Below, in pieces: positions 1 through 8,340 of a DNA stretch of 17,750 nucleotides (its first letter is position 1; each line of letters starts with the position of its first letter). Both the position numbers and the translations under genes were made by a program. The stretch comes from Ignavibacteriaceae bacterium (GTDB taxonomy: Bacteria > Bacteroidota > Ignavibacteria > Ignavibacteriales > Ignavibacteriaceae). The stretch is from the NCBI GenBank assembly GCA_026193755.1, contig JAPHUI010000418.1:1-17750 (forward strand). Direction: 5' to 3'. Below the pieces are notes generated by a model. That model was given only the letters and a program-made list of their open reading frames with translations, was not told where the DNA came from and made no database searches.

Positions 1-135
1 AATATAAAGCCCCGACTGCAGAAAACTAATATCACGGGTGGCACAATACCAGCTTCCTTAATGCAGCGAGGCTATTAAAATAAGGACAGCAACTTTTTTC
101 TCTTCAACAACATAAAACACGGGATTTATTTTTTC
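1..135. other. Left-edge stretch, possible 3' end of an upstream gene
   Basis: No gene can be assigned here. The plus-strand frame beginning at base 1 is open for 25 codons and stops with TAA at 76-78. A plus-oriented terminator follows at 136-178, so the stretch may be the tail of a plus-strand gene lying mostly outside the window. The short peptide matches no family I recognise, and 25 open codons can occur by chance. No tRNA-like or rRNA-like structure was seen. Confidence 0.25.
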
Positions 136-178
136 ACACCAAAAATTTAGTTCGCAAAATTTGGGTGTTTTTATTTTT
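136..178 (+). terminator. Rho-independent terminator for a gene upstream of the window
   Basis: The arms ACACC (136-140) and GGTGT (164-168) continue into AAATTT/AAATTT after a small internal loop, closing on an 8-base loop. The right arm runs directly into GTTTTTATTTTT. The T-run follows the hairpin only on the plus strand, so it would end a plus-strand transcript entering from the left. It would not terminate the minus-strand response regulator gene. Confidence 0.55.
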
Positions 179-227
179 CAGAATTATGAATGGGACAAAT
201 CTGAATGGATTGCATAAATTAATTAGA

Positions 228-241
228 GATTTGTACAAATC
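228..241. repeat. 14-bp perfect palindrome over the response-regulator stop codon
   Basis: GATTTGTACAAATC is its own reverse complement. It overlaps the TGA stop (240-242) of the response regulator. A further half-site, ACAAATC, lies at 195-201, so three copies of the same 7-mer fall within 47 bp. It could be a protein-binding site or part of a weak 3' hairpin; the sequence does not decide. Confidence 0.45.
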
Positions 242-836
242 AGGTCTTTGTAAAGAGAGGCAGCTTTTTGTAAATATTTTTTATTTGTGAGCGAACGGTC
301 TCTTTATTTGTAAGCAATTTTTCAGCGATCATCGAATAACTTTTTCCATCTGCAATTTGATGAAGCACTTCGATTTCTTTTGATGTTAACGGATTTTTCT
401 TTGTTCTTTTCACTGAGTCAAGCACCAATTTTGCAATATTTGTGTTCATTGAAGCTTCACCTCTTACAATTACATCCAAAGCCCGAATAAAATTTTCCGG
501 CTTGGTGTTTTTCGTCAGATACCCACAGGCGCCGGCACAAAGTGCATCAAAGATTTCTTTATCATCTTCGAGGAAAGTTAGAACCAAAATATCAGCTTTA
601 GAGTAAGCACTTTTTATTCTTCTTATACCTTCAACCCCTGTGATCTCTGGCAGCACGCTATCTATTAATATTATTTTTGGTTCATCTTTAGAAATATTTT
701 TTATCGCTTCTTCAAAGTTATCATAATCAGCAGTACAAATATATTTTTCACTGTCATTAATTATTGAAGTATAGCTTTTCCTGATGATCTCATCATCTTC
801 AATAATAACCACACGTATAATATTTTTAGAAAGCAT
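240..836 (-). CDS. NarL/FixJ-family response regulator (receiver plus LuxR-type HTH)
   Basis: A cytoplasmic two-component transcription regulator of 198 aa. The N-terminal receiver (about residues 7-122) shows the acidic pair D14/D15, the phospho-acceptor D59 in LIDSVLPE, the switch threonine T87 and the conserved lysine K109 in YLTKN. A LuxR/GerE helix-turn-helix follows (about 148-198, LTSKEIEVL...ETVRSQIKNIYKKL). The protein ends at FTKT, where relatives normally continue with an EA-type helix of 10-20 residues, so the last HTH helix is shortened. The ATG lies 5 bp behind the stop of the propeller sensor gene on the same strand, so the two are probably co-transcribed and form a pair. Family assignment is secure. 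Target genes are unknown. Confidence 0.9.
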   Translation of the reverse strand: MLSKNIIRVVIIEDDEIIRKSYTSIINDSEKYICTADYDNFEEAIKNISKDEPKIILIDSVLPEITGVEGIRRIKSAYSKADILVLTFLEDDKEIFDALCAGACGYLTKNTKPENFIRALDVIVRGEASMNTNIAKLVLDSVKRTKKNPLTSKEIEVLHQIADGKSYSMIAEKLLTNKETVRSQIKNIYKKLPLFTKT

Positions 837-841
837 AGATT

Positions 842-3800
842 TTATTTAGAATTAATTCTACCTTTAACGGTAATTGTAATACTATTTCCGGATTCGATAT
901 CTTCATTTAATAAGATTATTAAATTTTCAGTTTTGCGAATCATATTTTCTATTTTATTACTCACCAGCATTTGGTTCGGTTTTAGTTCAAGACCATCTTC
1001 TTCAAATTTCAGTTCAAAATCATCCGGCTGAACTGAAGAGGTTAGAGAAACCCTTTGGCAGTTAAAATGTTTTAACGAATTATTTATTCCTTCTTTTATC
1101 AGCTGCAAAACTTCTCTTTTCAAATCTGGTTCCAGAATTGCGTTTTTGTGTTCTTCTGAAAATCCATCAACAATAAAATTAATATTCGTATTGCTGTAAG
1201 CTTCATCGCCATAATCTTTAAGCCTGATCATCAGATCGTAAACTGAATTATTACGAGGATTAACAACCCAGATATAATCTTGTAGGTTCTCATACAATCT
1301 TCCTGCATTCTCAGCAATGCTGTTAATCAGCGGTTTTATTTCAATAAATGCCATCCCGATTTTTCTGTCAACAATTTCGTTGGCCAGAGAAATGCGTGTT
1401 AAGCTGTGAGCGAGCTCGTCATAAAAATCGGCAGCAGCTTTTCTACTTGACGTTTCATGTTCATGTCTTCTCTTGTTTTCTGTCTCAAGCGCTTGTTTAA
1501 CCTTAGTTTTTAGAATAAACAAATGGATGATAAAAAGAATCAATATTAATCCTACAGCTAATGCAGGGAAAAACCACCATGCCCGCAAAATCGATCTCTT
1601 AATAACAAAACTTATTGTGGCGGATTTTTCGCTCCAAACACCATCACTGTTTGTTCCCATTACCTGAAACAAATAATTACCATCAGGCAAGTTTGAAAAT
1701 GTCACAGAGTTATCTGTTCCATTCGAAATCCATTCATCAGTGAAACTGGAAAGTTTGTACTGATATTTATTTTTAGCAGAATTTTCGTAATCAATCGAAA
1801 TGAATTCTATCTTCAATGTATTTTCATCTGTTTCGAGTTCTATATTCTTCCCATCAATTATTCTCTGGATAAATTCGCCTTCTTTACTCAGGACTTTTAA
1901 TGAAGTAATCAAAACAGGTGGATTAAATTTGTTGAGATTAATCGCTTTGGGATTGAAGAAAGTAAGACCATTAATTCCACCAAAATAAATTGTTCCATCA
2001 GATGATTTATAGTAAACAGAAGGATTAAATATATTTACCTGTAAGCCATCTTCTTCATCAAAATTAGTAAATGATTTTTTATCAGGATTGAAAAGACTCA
2101 GACCATTGTTAGTACTTAACCAAAGTGAACCGTTATCACATTCAACTATTCCAGTGATGACATCGGTTGGTAATCCATCTTTTTGAGTAAAATGTATGAG
2201 AGAATTTGTCTTTTGATCTAGCTTGATGAATCCGTTTGTTGTTCCGAACAAAAAATCTCCATTAGAATCCTCGAGAATAGAATAAACATTATTTCTGTTA
2301 AAGCTCACATTATTTTTTTTAATTTCGAAAGGAACAAATTCTCCGGCATCATAATTAAATTTATAAACTCCAGCTTTTGCACTAATCCACAAATTGTCTT
2401 TCCTGTCAATATAAATATCAAGAATAAAATCAGCACGCTTATTGTTTTGTTCTTTGTTGAAAGTGTAAGTTTTTAACTCTTTAGATTTTATGTTAAAGTT
2501 GAATACTCCATGGCTGTTAGTTCCAATCCATGCTACACTATCTGATTGAAAACGAATTGACTTTATGCCAATGTCACCGATTTCTTTTTTCTGTTCAGAT
2601 GAGAATGTATTTGTAACTAACTGTTTTTTCTTCAGGTCATAATTAAGAATAGAATTATCCGTGCCGATCCAGAGAATATCTTTATTAACCGCAAGCGAAT
2701 TAATTATTGTAATATTTTTTGCTTTAACATCTAAAGCAGATACTTTTTCGGTTTCCGGATTCAAAAAAAATATTTTTCCATCCTGCGTACCAAAGTAAAT
2801 TTTTCTTTCTCTGTCTTCACTAATTGCAGTTATGCTTTTATTTTTAAGTGAAGCAGGAACATCTTTTAAATTATTCAATGTCTTGAAGTTCTTTGGCTTT
2901 AATATGCATTTTGTTACTCCGAAATTATAAGATGCCACCCAAAGCAAACCTGAATTATTAACTAAAACTTTCTTAACAAAATTTCCGCTGATTGAATTAG
3001 TATTATTACCTGCTTTGAAAATCCGGTATTCATTGGTTGCCGGATTATAGTTTACTAAACCATTGTTTGTTCCAAGCCATAAATTGCCTGATTTGTTTTC
3101 CAAGATTGAATTGATTGAATAACTGCTTCCAAGTTTTATATGCTGCAGTGCATTTTCATCTTTTAAGTATTTATTTAAACCTGTTGATGTACCTATCCAC
3201 AAAGTTCCATTCGAATCTTTAAATATCGTAGTTACGGGAGAATTGGTGAATGATGTATCGGGTTTTCCTTCGATGTAAAAGTGATGAATATTGTGGGAGA
3301 CTATATTGTAATAGGATAATCCCTTTGAATGACCAATCCAGAGCAGGTCATCATCAATTAGTAAAGTATTTAGTGAAGGCGATATACCATTTGAATCAGC
3401 TAAATTAATATCAACAGTTGTAAAATTATTAGCGGAGTATTCGTATTTCTGAATTTTGCTAGAACTATTTACCAGCCAGATATTTCCATTTTTATCTTCA
3501 GAAATACTTAGAGTTGTATTATTATTAATCGAATTGGGATCAGATTGATTATTTGTAAAACGAGTAATTATTTCCCGGTTTGCATCGAATCTATTTAAAC
3601 CTCCTCCAAATGTTCCAACCCAGAGATTACCTTTGCTATCCTCGAACAAACAAGAAATGTCATCAAAAGATATAGAATTTGTATCGACAGAATTATACCT
3701 GTAAACAACAAAATTTTTCCCATCATACCTTACCAATCCATAAGTAGTACCAAACCAGATAAATCCTTTACTGTCCTGAAGCATATCATTGGTAAGGTTA

Positions 3801-3925
3801 AGCGAAACTCCATTACTTGGTGGAACATTCACAAAGCTTGGTTCCTGATTCTGCGCAAACACACCAATGCTTGTTAATAGAAGTAGAAGAATAAAAATAT
3901 TTTTTATCTGAATATATGACTTCAT
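842..3925 (-). CDS. Two-propeller membrane sensor, degenerate histidine kinase
   Basis: A membrane-bound sensor of the Bacteroidota 'two-component regulator propeller' type. The ATG at 3925 gives a clean signal peptide (MKSYIQIKN, hydrophobic stretch, GVFAQ) and 1027 aa. In-frame GTG 3955 and ATG 3946 upstream are alternatives. About 14 Reg_prop repeats of the type LWIGTxxGLxxYN follow, enough for two seven-bladed periplasmic propellers. Next come a Y_Y_Y domain (about 680-770), one transmembrane helix (about 782-804) and a cytoplasmic HisKA_3/HATPase-like region. That region looks catalytically broken. The H-box reads ADFYDELAH, with Tyr835 where the phospho-histidine belongs. The N-box KEGINN is kept. 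The D-x-G-x-G box is EDGLE and the second glycine box is SNKIENM. It may be a ligand-sensing pseudokinase acting on the response regulator just downstream. No ligand can be inferred. Confidence 0.88.
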   Translation of the reverse strand: MKSYIQIKNIFILLLLLTSIGVFAQNQEPSFVNVPPSNGVSLNLTNDMLQDSKGFIWFGTTYGLVRYDGKNFVVYRYNSVDTNSISFDDISCLFEDSKGNLWVGTFGGGLNRFDANREIITRFTNNQSDPNSINNNTTLSISEDKNGNIWLVNSSSKIQKYEYSANNFTTVDINLADSNGISPSLNTLLIDDDLLWIGHSKGLSYYNIVSHNIHHFYIEGKPDTSFTNSPVTTIFKDSNGTLWIGTSTGLNKYLKDENALQHIKLGSSYSINSILENKSGNLWLGTNNGLVNYNPATNEYRIFKAGNNTNSISGNFVKKVLVNNSGLLWVASYNFGVTKCILKPKNFKTLNNLKDVPASLKNKSITAISEDRERKIYFGTQDGKIFFLNPETEKVSALDVKAKNITIINSLAVNKDILWIGTDNSILNYDLKKKQLVTNTFSSEQKKEIGDIGIKSIRFQSDSVAWIGTNSHGVFNFNIKSKELKTYTFNKEQNNKRADFILDIYIDRKDNLWISAKAGVYKFNYDAGEFVPFEIKKNNVSFNRNNVYSILEDSNGDFLFGTTNGFIKLDQKTNSLIHFTQKDGLPTDVITGIVECDNGSLWLSTNNGLSLFNPDKKSFTNFDEEDGLQVNIFNPSVYYKSSDGTIYFGGINGLTFFNPKAINLNKFNPPVLITSLKVLSKEGEFIQRIIDGKNIELETDENTLKIEFISIDYENSAKNKYQYKLSSFTDEWISNGTDNSVTFSNLPDGNYLFQVMGTNSDGVWSEKSATISFVIKRSILRAWWFFPALAVGLILILFIIHLFILKTKVKQALETENKRRHEHETSSRKAAADFYDELAHSLTRISLANEIVDRKIGMAFIEIKPLINSIAENAGRLYENLQDYIWVVNPRNNSVYDLMIRLKDYGDEAYSNTNINFIVDGFSEEHKNAILEPDLKREVLQLIKEGINNSLKHFNCQRVSLTSSVQPDDFELKFEEDGLELKPNQMLVSNKIENMIRKTENLIILLNEDIESGNSITITVKGRINSK

Positions 3926-4076
3926 TTTGCCTGTGAGTAAATCCATAAACTTCACGGTCGAAAAATATCCTTATCTTTGTTAAAAATGAACATTTCTTTA
4001 TAAGTAAAATAGTTGAGGATTCTTTTTACAGAATGGATTAACTTTGCAATAGGATTCTAACATTATAAGGCACACT
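3926..4076. promoter_or_regulatory. Divergent promoter region, sensor versus acyl-CoA synthetase
   Basis: About 150 bp between two divergently transcribed genes. On the plus strand, TAACTTTG (4039-4046) and TATCTTTG (3972-3979) both match the Bacteroidota -7 element TAnnTTTG. The nearest upstream TTG for a -33 element is at 4013-4015. AAGG at 4067-4070 is a plausible ribosome-binding site for the ATG at 4077. TAnnTTTG occurs often by chance in AT-rich DNA, so the promoter call is tentative. Confidence 0.3.
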
Positions 4077-6131
4077 ATGGATTCTCTTTTCAATGACTAC
4101 TTTTATCCAAAATCAATCTGTGTTGTGGGGGCTTCCTCAAAACCCAAATCACTTGGATATGAATTAACCAAATCAATTAAGCAGTATGGCTATACCGGAA
4201 AGCTTTTTCTAATCAATCCAAAGTCTGATGAAGTACTGGGTTATAAATGTTATCCTACAATTGAGGCTGTCAAAGAAAAAATTGATCTTGCCATAATTAT
4301 GGTTCCAAAACAGTTTGTTGAAGAATCAATCAAACAGCTTACTAAAAAAGGTACAAAAGCAGTTATACTCATCACTGCAGGATTTAAAGAAACCGGAAAA
4401 AAAGGTGAAGAGGAGGAAAAAAGAATTCTTGAGCTGGTGAAAAAGTCTAAAGCGAGATTGGTGGGACCAAATTGCATGGGAGTTATAAACACTTTACCCA
4501 AAATAAAAATGAATGCTACATTTGTTGCAGAAGAACCTCGTAACGGTAAAATGGGATTTTGCTCACAGAGTGGTGCAATTGGCGCAGCAGTATTAAATTC
4601 ATTGAGGGAAACTGATATAAGATTTTCGCAATTTATTAGTGTTGGGAACAAAGCTGATGTAACTGAAAATGATGTTCTTGAATTCTGGGAGAATGATAAA
4701 AACATCAGCGTAATAACTTACTACCTTGAAAGCTTTGAGGCTGGAGAAGAATTTCTAAAATTCTTTATTGATGGAAAAGTTTCCAAACCGGTAATCGTTT
4801 TAAAAGGCGGCAAAACTTCAAGTGGGATTAAAGCTGCCTCTTCACATACAGGAGCTTTGGGAAGCAGCGATAAAGTTGTTGATGCAGTGCTTCAGCAATT
4901 CGGAATTATACGTGCAGATGATTTGAACGATCTTTTCAATACAGCAAAAGGATTTGAAGATTTTCCTATACCTAAAGGTAACAAAGTTGCAGTTGTTACA
5001 AACGCCGGTGGTCCTTCAATTCTTACTGTTGATACTCTGGAGAGAAATAATTTATCACTCGCGGAACTGAGCTCAGCGACTAAAGTAAAGCTGAGAGAAA
5101 TTGTTCATCCTCAGGGAAGTGTGAATAATCCTGTAGATCTTCTTCCCGGCGGAACAGCAGAACAGTTCAAGCGGGTAAATGAAATTCTTGTTGAAGACAA
5201 AAATGTGGATGCTGTCATTTCAGTTTTTGTTGAACCAATTATGGTGCCTGCACTCCCGGTTATTGAAGCAATAAATGAAATAAAAAATAATAAACCAATT
5301 TTTCAGGTGGTAATGCCGCTGCCTGAATTCTGGGACAAATACAGGAAGGAATCAAAAACTAAAAGATCTTTATTTAGAAGACCGGAAGATCCAGCAGTTG
5401 TAATAGGAAATATGTTGAAGTTCAGTAACAAACCGTCAAATAAAAACAGAATAAAAGCAAAGGAAGTGAAACTTGCGGGCGTGCAATTCAAGATAGATAA
5501 ATTTCTTTCACAGGAAGAAGTGATCAAAATTTCTGAACACTACAATCTTCCTATTGCAAAAACTCATCTTCTTAATTACCATGATTTAAAAAATGCTGAT
5601 TTAAAATTTCCGGTTGTACTTAAAGCTGTTGGTGAAAAAATTATTCACAAATCAGAACTAAAGGGTGTATCATTAAATATTAGGGATAAAACCAAGCTGA
5701 TTAAAGTCGCAGATGAAATGATGAGAAATTTCAAAAATAAAAAACTAGAGCTTGATTCTTTTCTTATACAACCATACATCCAAACAAAGTTTGAATTGCT
5801 GGTCGGTGGTTTCCGTGATCCAAGCTTTGGCCCCATGGTAATGTTCGGCACTGGCGGAAAGTATGTTGAATATGTTGATGACACCGTAATTCGTTCTGCA
5901 TATCTTACTGATTTCGATGTTGAAGAAATGATAAACAAAACTAAAATCGGTAAAATTATTCAAGGTGTTAGAGGTGAAGAATCAGCTGATATGAATAAAA
6001 TTAAAAATACAATCAAATCAGTCGCACAGATGATGCTTAATCACAGCGAAATCACTGAATGCGATTTAAACCCGCTTGTAGTTACAGAGGATAATAATAT
6101 CTTTGCGGTTGATATAAGAATTAAGTGTTAA
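4077..6131 (+). CDS. ADP-forming acetate/acyl-CoA ligase, fused alpha and beta subunits
   Basis: A cytoplasmic NDP-forming acyl-CoA synthetase of 684 aa. It interconverts acyl-CoA + ADP + Pi with acid + CoA + ATP, typically conserving energy during fermentation of acetyl-CoA or amino-acid-derived acyl-CoAs. The domains run in the usual fused order. A CoA-binding Rossmann domain comes first (about 8-135, VVGASSKPKSLG and GPNCMG 130-135). A succinyl-CoA-ligase-like domain follows (about 155-460), with SQSGAIG at 163-169 and the phospho-histidine H257 in SSHTGALGSSD. An ATP-grasp domain completes it (about 470-684, FPVVLKAVGEKIIHKSELKGV to ECDLNPLVV). All key motifs are present and the length is normal. 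The substrate (acetate or another acid) cannot be decided. The LD-carboxypeptidase gene begins 10 bp downstream, so the two may share a transcript. Confidence 0.92.
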   Translation: MDSLFNDYFYPKSICVVGASSKPKSLGYELTKSIKQYGYTGKLFLINPKSDEVLGYKCYPTIEAVKEKIDLAIIMVPKQFVEESIKQLTKKGTKAVILITAGFKETGKKGEEEEKRILELVKKSKARLVGPNCMGVINTLPKIKMNATFVAEEPRNGKMGFCSQSGAIGAAVLNSLRETDIRFSQFISVGNKADVTENDVLEFWENDKNISVITYYLESFEAGEEFLKFFIDGKVSKPVIVLKGGKTSSGIKAASSHTGALGSSDKVVDAVLQQFGIIRADDLNDLFNTAKGFEDFPIPKGNKVAVVTNAGGPSILTVDTLERNNLSLAELSSATKVKLREIVHPQGSVNNPVDLLPGGTAEQFKRVNEILVEDKNVDAVISVFVEPIMVPALPVIEAINEIKNNKPIFQVVMPLPEFWDKYRKESKTKRSLFRRPEDPAVVIGNMLKFSNKPSNKNRIKAKEVKLAGVQFKIDKFLSQEEVIKISEHYNLPIAKTHLLNYHDLKNADLKFPVVLKAVGEKIIHKSELKGVSLNIRDKTKLIKVADEMMRNFKNKKLELDSFLIQPYIQTKFELLVGGFRDPSFGPMVMFGTGGKYVEYVDDTVIRSAYLTDFDVEEMINKTKIGKIIQGVRGEESADMNKIKNTIKSVAQMMLNHSEITECDLNPLVVTEDNNIFAVDIRIKC

Positions 6132-6141
6132 TAAAATATTA

Positions 6142-7191
6142 GTGAAACGACGAAACTTCATAAAAACAATATCGACTGCGACACTAGCTGCTTCGGTTTC
6201 TTCCCCGGCAATTAACGGAGATTTCAGTTCTCCGGTTAAAAGTCTTATAAAACCGTCCAGATTAAAAAAAGATGATAAAATTGCAATTGTTACTCCCGGC
6301 AGTTATATCACTGAAGAGGAAAAGGAAGAATCAATAGACAATTTGTATAAACTTGGTTTTAGAGTGACTTATTCTGATCGGTTGATGCAGAAAAATGGTT
6401 ATTTCTCTGCGACTGATGAAGAACGTGCTGCAGATGTAAATGAAATGTTCAAACGTGATGATGTGAAAGGGATAATGTGTGCAAGAGGAGGCTACGGTTG
6501 TGCCAGAATTCTTCCTTTCCTTGATTATCATCTTATCAGAGATAATCCAAAGCCATTGATTGGATTTAGTGATATAACAGCCTTGCATTATGCTATTTAT
6601 AAATTTAGCCGACTAATTACATTCCATGGACCTGTTGGTGTTTCAACGTTCAGCCGATTCAGCGTAAATAATTTTAATGATGTTCTTATTGAACCAAAAG
6701 ATAATCTTGAACTGGTAAATTCTCTGAATGATAATAATTACAACCCTTATGGAATTAGCACAATAGCTGAAGGAGTTGCTGATGGAGAATTAATTGGGGG
6801 GAACCTGTCAATTGTGACTTCTCTTATCGGCACAGATTATGACATTGACTATACTGGTAAAATTATTTTTCTGGAAGAATTTATGGAAGAGCCATACAGG
6901 ATTGATAGAATGTTGACTCAAATGGTTCAAGCAAGTAAATTTAAAAGTGCAGCAGGGGTTGCTCTTGGAGTTTTTAAAATGTGTGAATCGGATAAGACAA
7001 ATCCTTCATTCAAAAATTCATTTACTCTTATGGAAGTTTTAAAAGATAGACTTGGAAATTTAGGCATCCCTGTTGTTTATGGATTGTCTTTTGGGCATGT
7101 GGTTGATAAATTTACATTACCGTTTGGGGTTCGGGCAGAATTGAATACAGAAACTAATCAGTTAAAATTATTAGAGCCCGGAGTTATTTGA
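6142..7191 (+). CDS. Tat-exported LD-carboxypeptidase (peptidase S66)
   Basis: A serine peptidase of the LdcA family, 349 aa. The family cleaves the L,D bond before the terminal D-Ala of muropeptides during peptidoglycan recycling. The GTG start gives MKRRNFIKTIS followed by a small-residue hydrophobic stretch, a twin-arginine (Tat) signal. This supports GTG as the true start and an extracytoplasmic location. Family motifs are present: ARGGYG (115-119 region), nucleophile S143 in GFSDITAL, the catalytic glutamate in FLEEF (E245/E246) with PYRIDRML after it, and H319 in SFGHV. The gene starts 10 bp after the acyl-CoA ligase and ends 2 bp from the stop of the convergent potassium channel gene. 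E. coli LdcA is cytoplasmic, so export suggests a role on the peptidoglycan itself or a related substrate. Confidence 0.9.
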   Translation: MKRRNFIKTISTATLAASVSSPAINGDFSSPVKSLIKPSRLKKDDKIAIVTPGSYITEEEKEESIDNLYKLGFRVTYSDRLMQKNGYFSATDEERAADVNEMFKRDDVKGIMCARGGYGCARILPFLDYHLIRDNPKPLIGFSDITALHYAIYKFSRLITFHGPVGVSTFSRFSVNNFNDVLIEPKDNLELVNSLNDNNYNPYGISTIAEGVADGELIGGNLSIVTSLIGTDYDIDYTGKIIFLEEFMEEPYRIDRMLTQMVQASKFKSAAGVALGVFKMCESDKTNPSFKNSFTLMEVLKDRLGNLGIPVVYGLSFGHVVDKFTLPFGVRAELNTETNQLKLLEPGVI

Positions 7192-7193
7192 GA

Positions 7194-8183
7194 TTAAAAA
7201 TCTTTTAGCCTTTCCAAATTACTCCTTTCACCAATAGCAATTAATTTATTTCCCTCATCAACAATTGTACTTCCAGTTGGATTATAAACAAAAATTCCTT
7301 TTTCATCATTCTGGATAGAAACAATAATCGTATTGAATTCTGTACGAATCGGAAGTTCAGCTAAAGTTTTTTTATGCATTTTAGAACCTTTCTTTACAAC
7401 AATCTCTTCAATCTGAAGATCTAAGTTTCGGTTTGCAGCGACAATTTCAATAAAATCTGCTACACCCGGACGAAGTAGCAGCGAAGCCATTCTAACTCCT
7501 CCTAATTCATAAGGTTTAACAACCCTGTCTGCACCGGCTCTTAATAATTTTGGTTCCGTTTCATCTTCGACAGCTCTTGCAACGACAAATATTTTGGGAT
7601 TAAGAAACTTTGCAGTTAGAGTTGTAAAAACGTTTTCAGCATCATTGGATAAAACAGCAATTAGTCCCTTTGCTTTTTTAACCCCTACTCTTTCTAAAGT
7701 AGTATCATGCGATGCATCACCGGTGTCATAAAGATATCCTATCTCATCCAGCTTTTTGTGGTTTGCCGGATTATTTTCAATTACAACGAATGGAACTTCC
7801 GAGTGAGCAAGTTCTTCGCAGATATGCGTTCCCATTCTACCATATCCGCAGACAATATAATGGCCTTCCAGTTTATTAATCTTATTTTGCATTCTTCGCC
7901 TCTTGAAAATATTGCTTTCAATTAAAATTTGTACTCCTATACCGCCAATGTAAATTACGGTTGCAAAGCTTATTAATACCAGAATTAATGTGAATATTTC
8001 ACCCTTTGTAGAAAGCGGATGTACTTCCCCATAACCGGTAGTAGTAATTGTAATAATTACCATGTATAACGAATCAGCAAAATTCCATCCTTCTAAAAGC
8101 ATATAACCTGCTGTTCCAAAACAGATAATTATTAGAAGTGCTACAAGTGCGTTACGAAGATGTTTTAGCGCGCCCTGAACCAT
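7194..8183 (-). CDS. Two-TM potassium channel with RCK (TrkA-N/TrkA-C) domains
   Basis: An inner-membrane K+ channel subunit of 329 aa in the MthK-like layout. TM1 spans about 11-29. The pore loop carries the filter TTGYG (48-52). TM2 spans about 63-89 and contains glycines 80/81 that could form a gating hinge. A cytoplasmic RCK-N Rossmann domain follows (from about 107, HYIVCGYGRMG, nucleotide loop GYGRMG 113-118). A TrkA-C ligand domain ends the protein (about 245-329). Channels of this type assemble as tetramers and are gated by ligand binding to the RCK ring. The filter has Thr where TVGYG is commonest, which is a tolerated variant. It is transcribed alone and divergently from the lipoprotein gene. 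It could also be annotated as a 'TrkA family potassium uptake protein'. Confidence 0.92.
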   Translation of the reverse strand: MVQGALKHLRNALVALLIIICFGTAGYMLLEGWNFADSLYMVIITITTTGYGEVHPLSTKGEIFTLILVLISFATVIYIGGIGVQILIESNIFKRRRMQNKINKLEGHYIVCGYGRMGTHICEELAHSEVPFVVIENNPANHKKLDEIGYLYDTGDASHDTTLERVGVKKAKGLIAVLSNDAENVFTTLTAKFLNPKIFVVARAVEDETEPKLLRAGADRVVKPYELGGVRMASLLLRPGVADFIEIVAANRNLDLQIEEIVVKKGSKMHKKTLAELPIRTEFNTIIVSIQNDEKGIFVYNPTGSTIVDEGNKLIAIGERSNLERLKDF

Positions 8184-8198
8184 TTTAAAATTCTTTTT

Positions 8199-8220
8199 AT
8201 TATCTTTTTACTAAGATAAT
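8199..8220. repeat. Inverted repeat just upstream of the channel start codon
   Basis: ATTATCTT (8199-8206) and AAGATAAT (8213-8220) are perfect 8-bp arms around a 6-base spacer. They lie 16 bp before the channel ATG at 8183, in the leader of that minus-strand gene. The repeat could be an operator or a weak leader hairpin. High AT content makes chance occurrence possible. The rest of the 8184-8340 gap is AT-rich with no gene, and presumably holds divergent promoters I cannot place with confidence. Confidence 0.35.
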
Positions 8221-8340
8221 TAAGTAAGATGATTAATTCTTCATTTTATTTATAGTCTTTAAATTAAATCATCGCTTTCTTTTTAAGCATTACAAATTTA
8301 GCTTTACAATATAACTTTAATTCAATAATCAGGTAGTTAA

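Noticed and set aside
48..51. TTGGTxx repeats and short direct repeats suggesting a CRISPR array
   Set aside because: No regularly spaced repeat of 20 bp or more occurs anywhere in the window.
847..860. Perfect 14-bp palindrome TAGAATTAATTCTA upstream of the response-regulator start
   Set aside because: It lies inside the last codons of the sensor gene (Arg-Ile-Asn-Ser), is pure AT-rich sequence, and its codons explain it. I see no separate promoter for the response regulator.
7194..8183. Filter TTGYG as a loss-of-selectivity variant
   Set aside because: Thr in the second filter position is a tolerated variant in bacterial RCK channels. The GYG core and the rest of the channel are intact.
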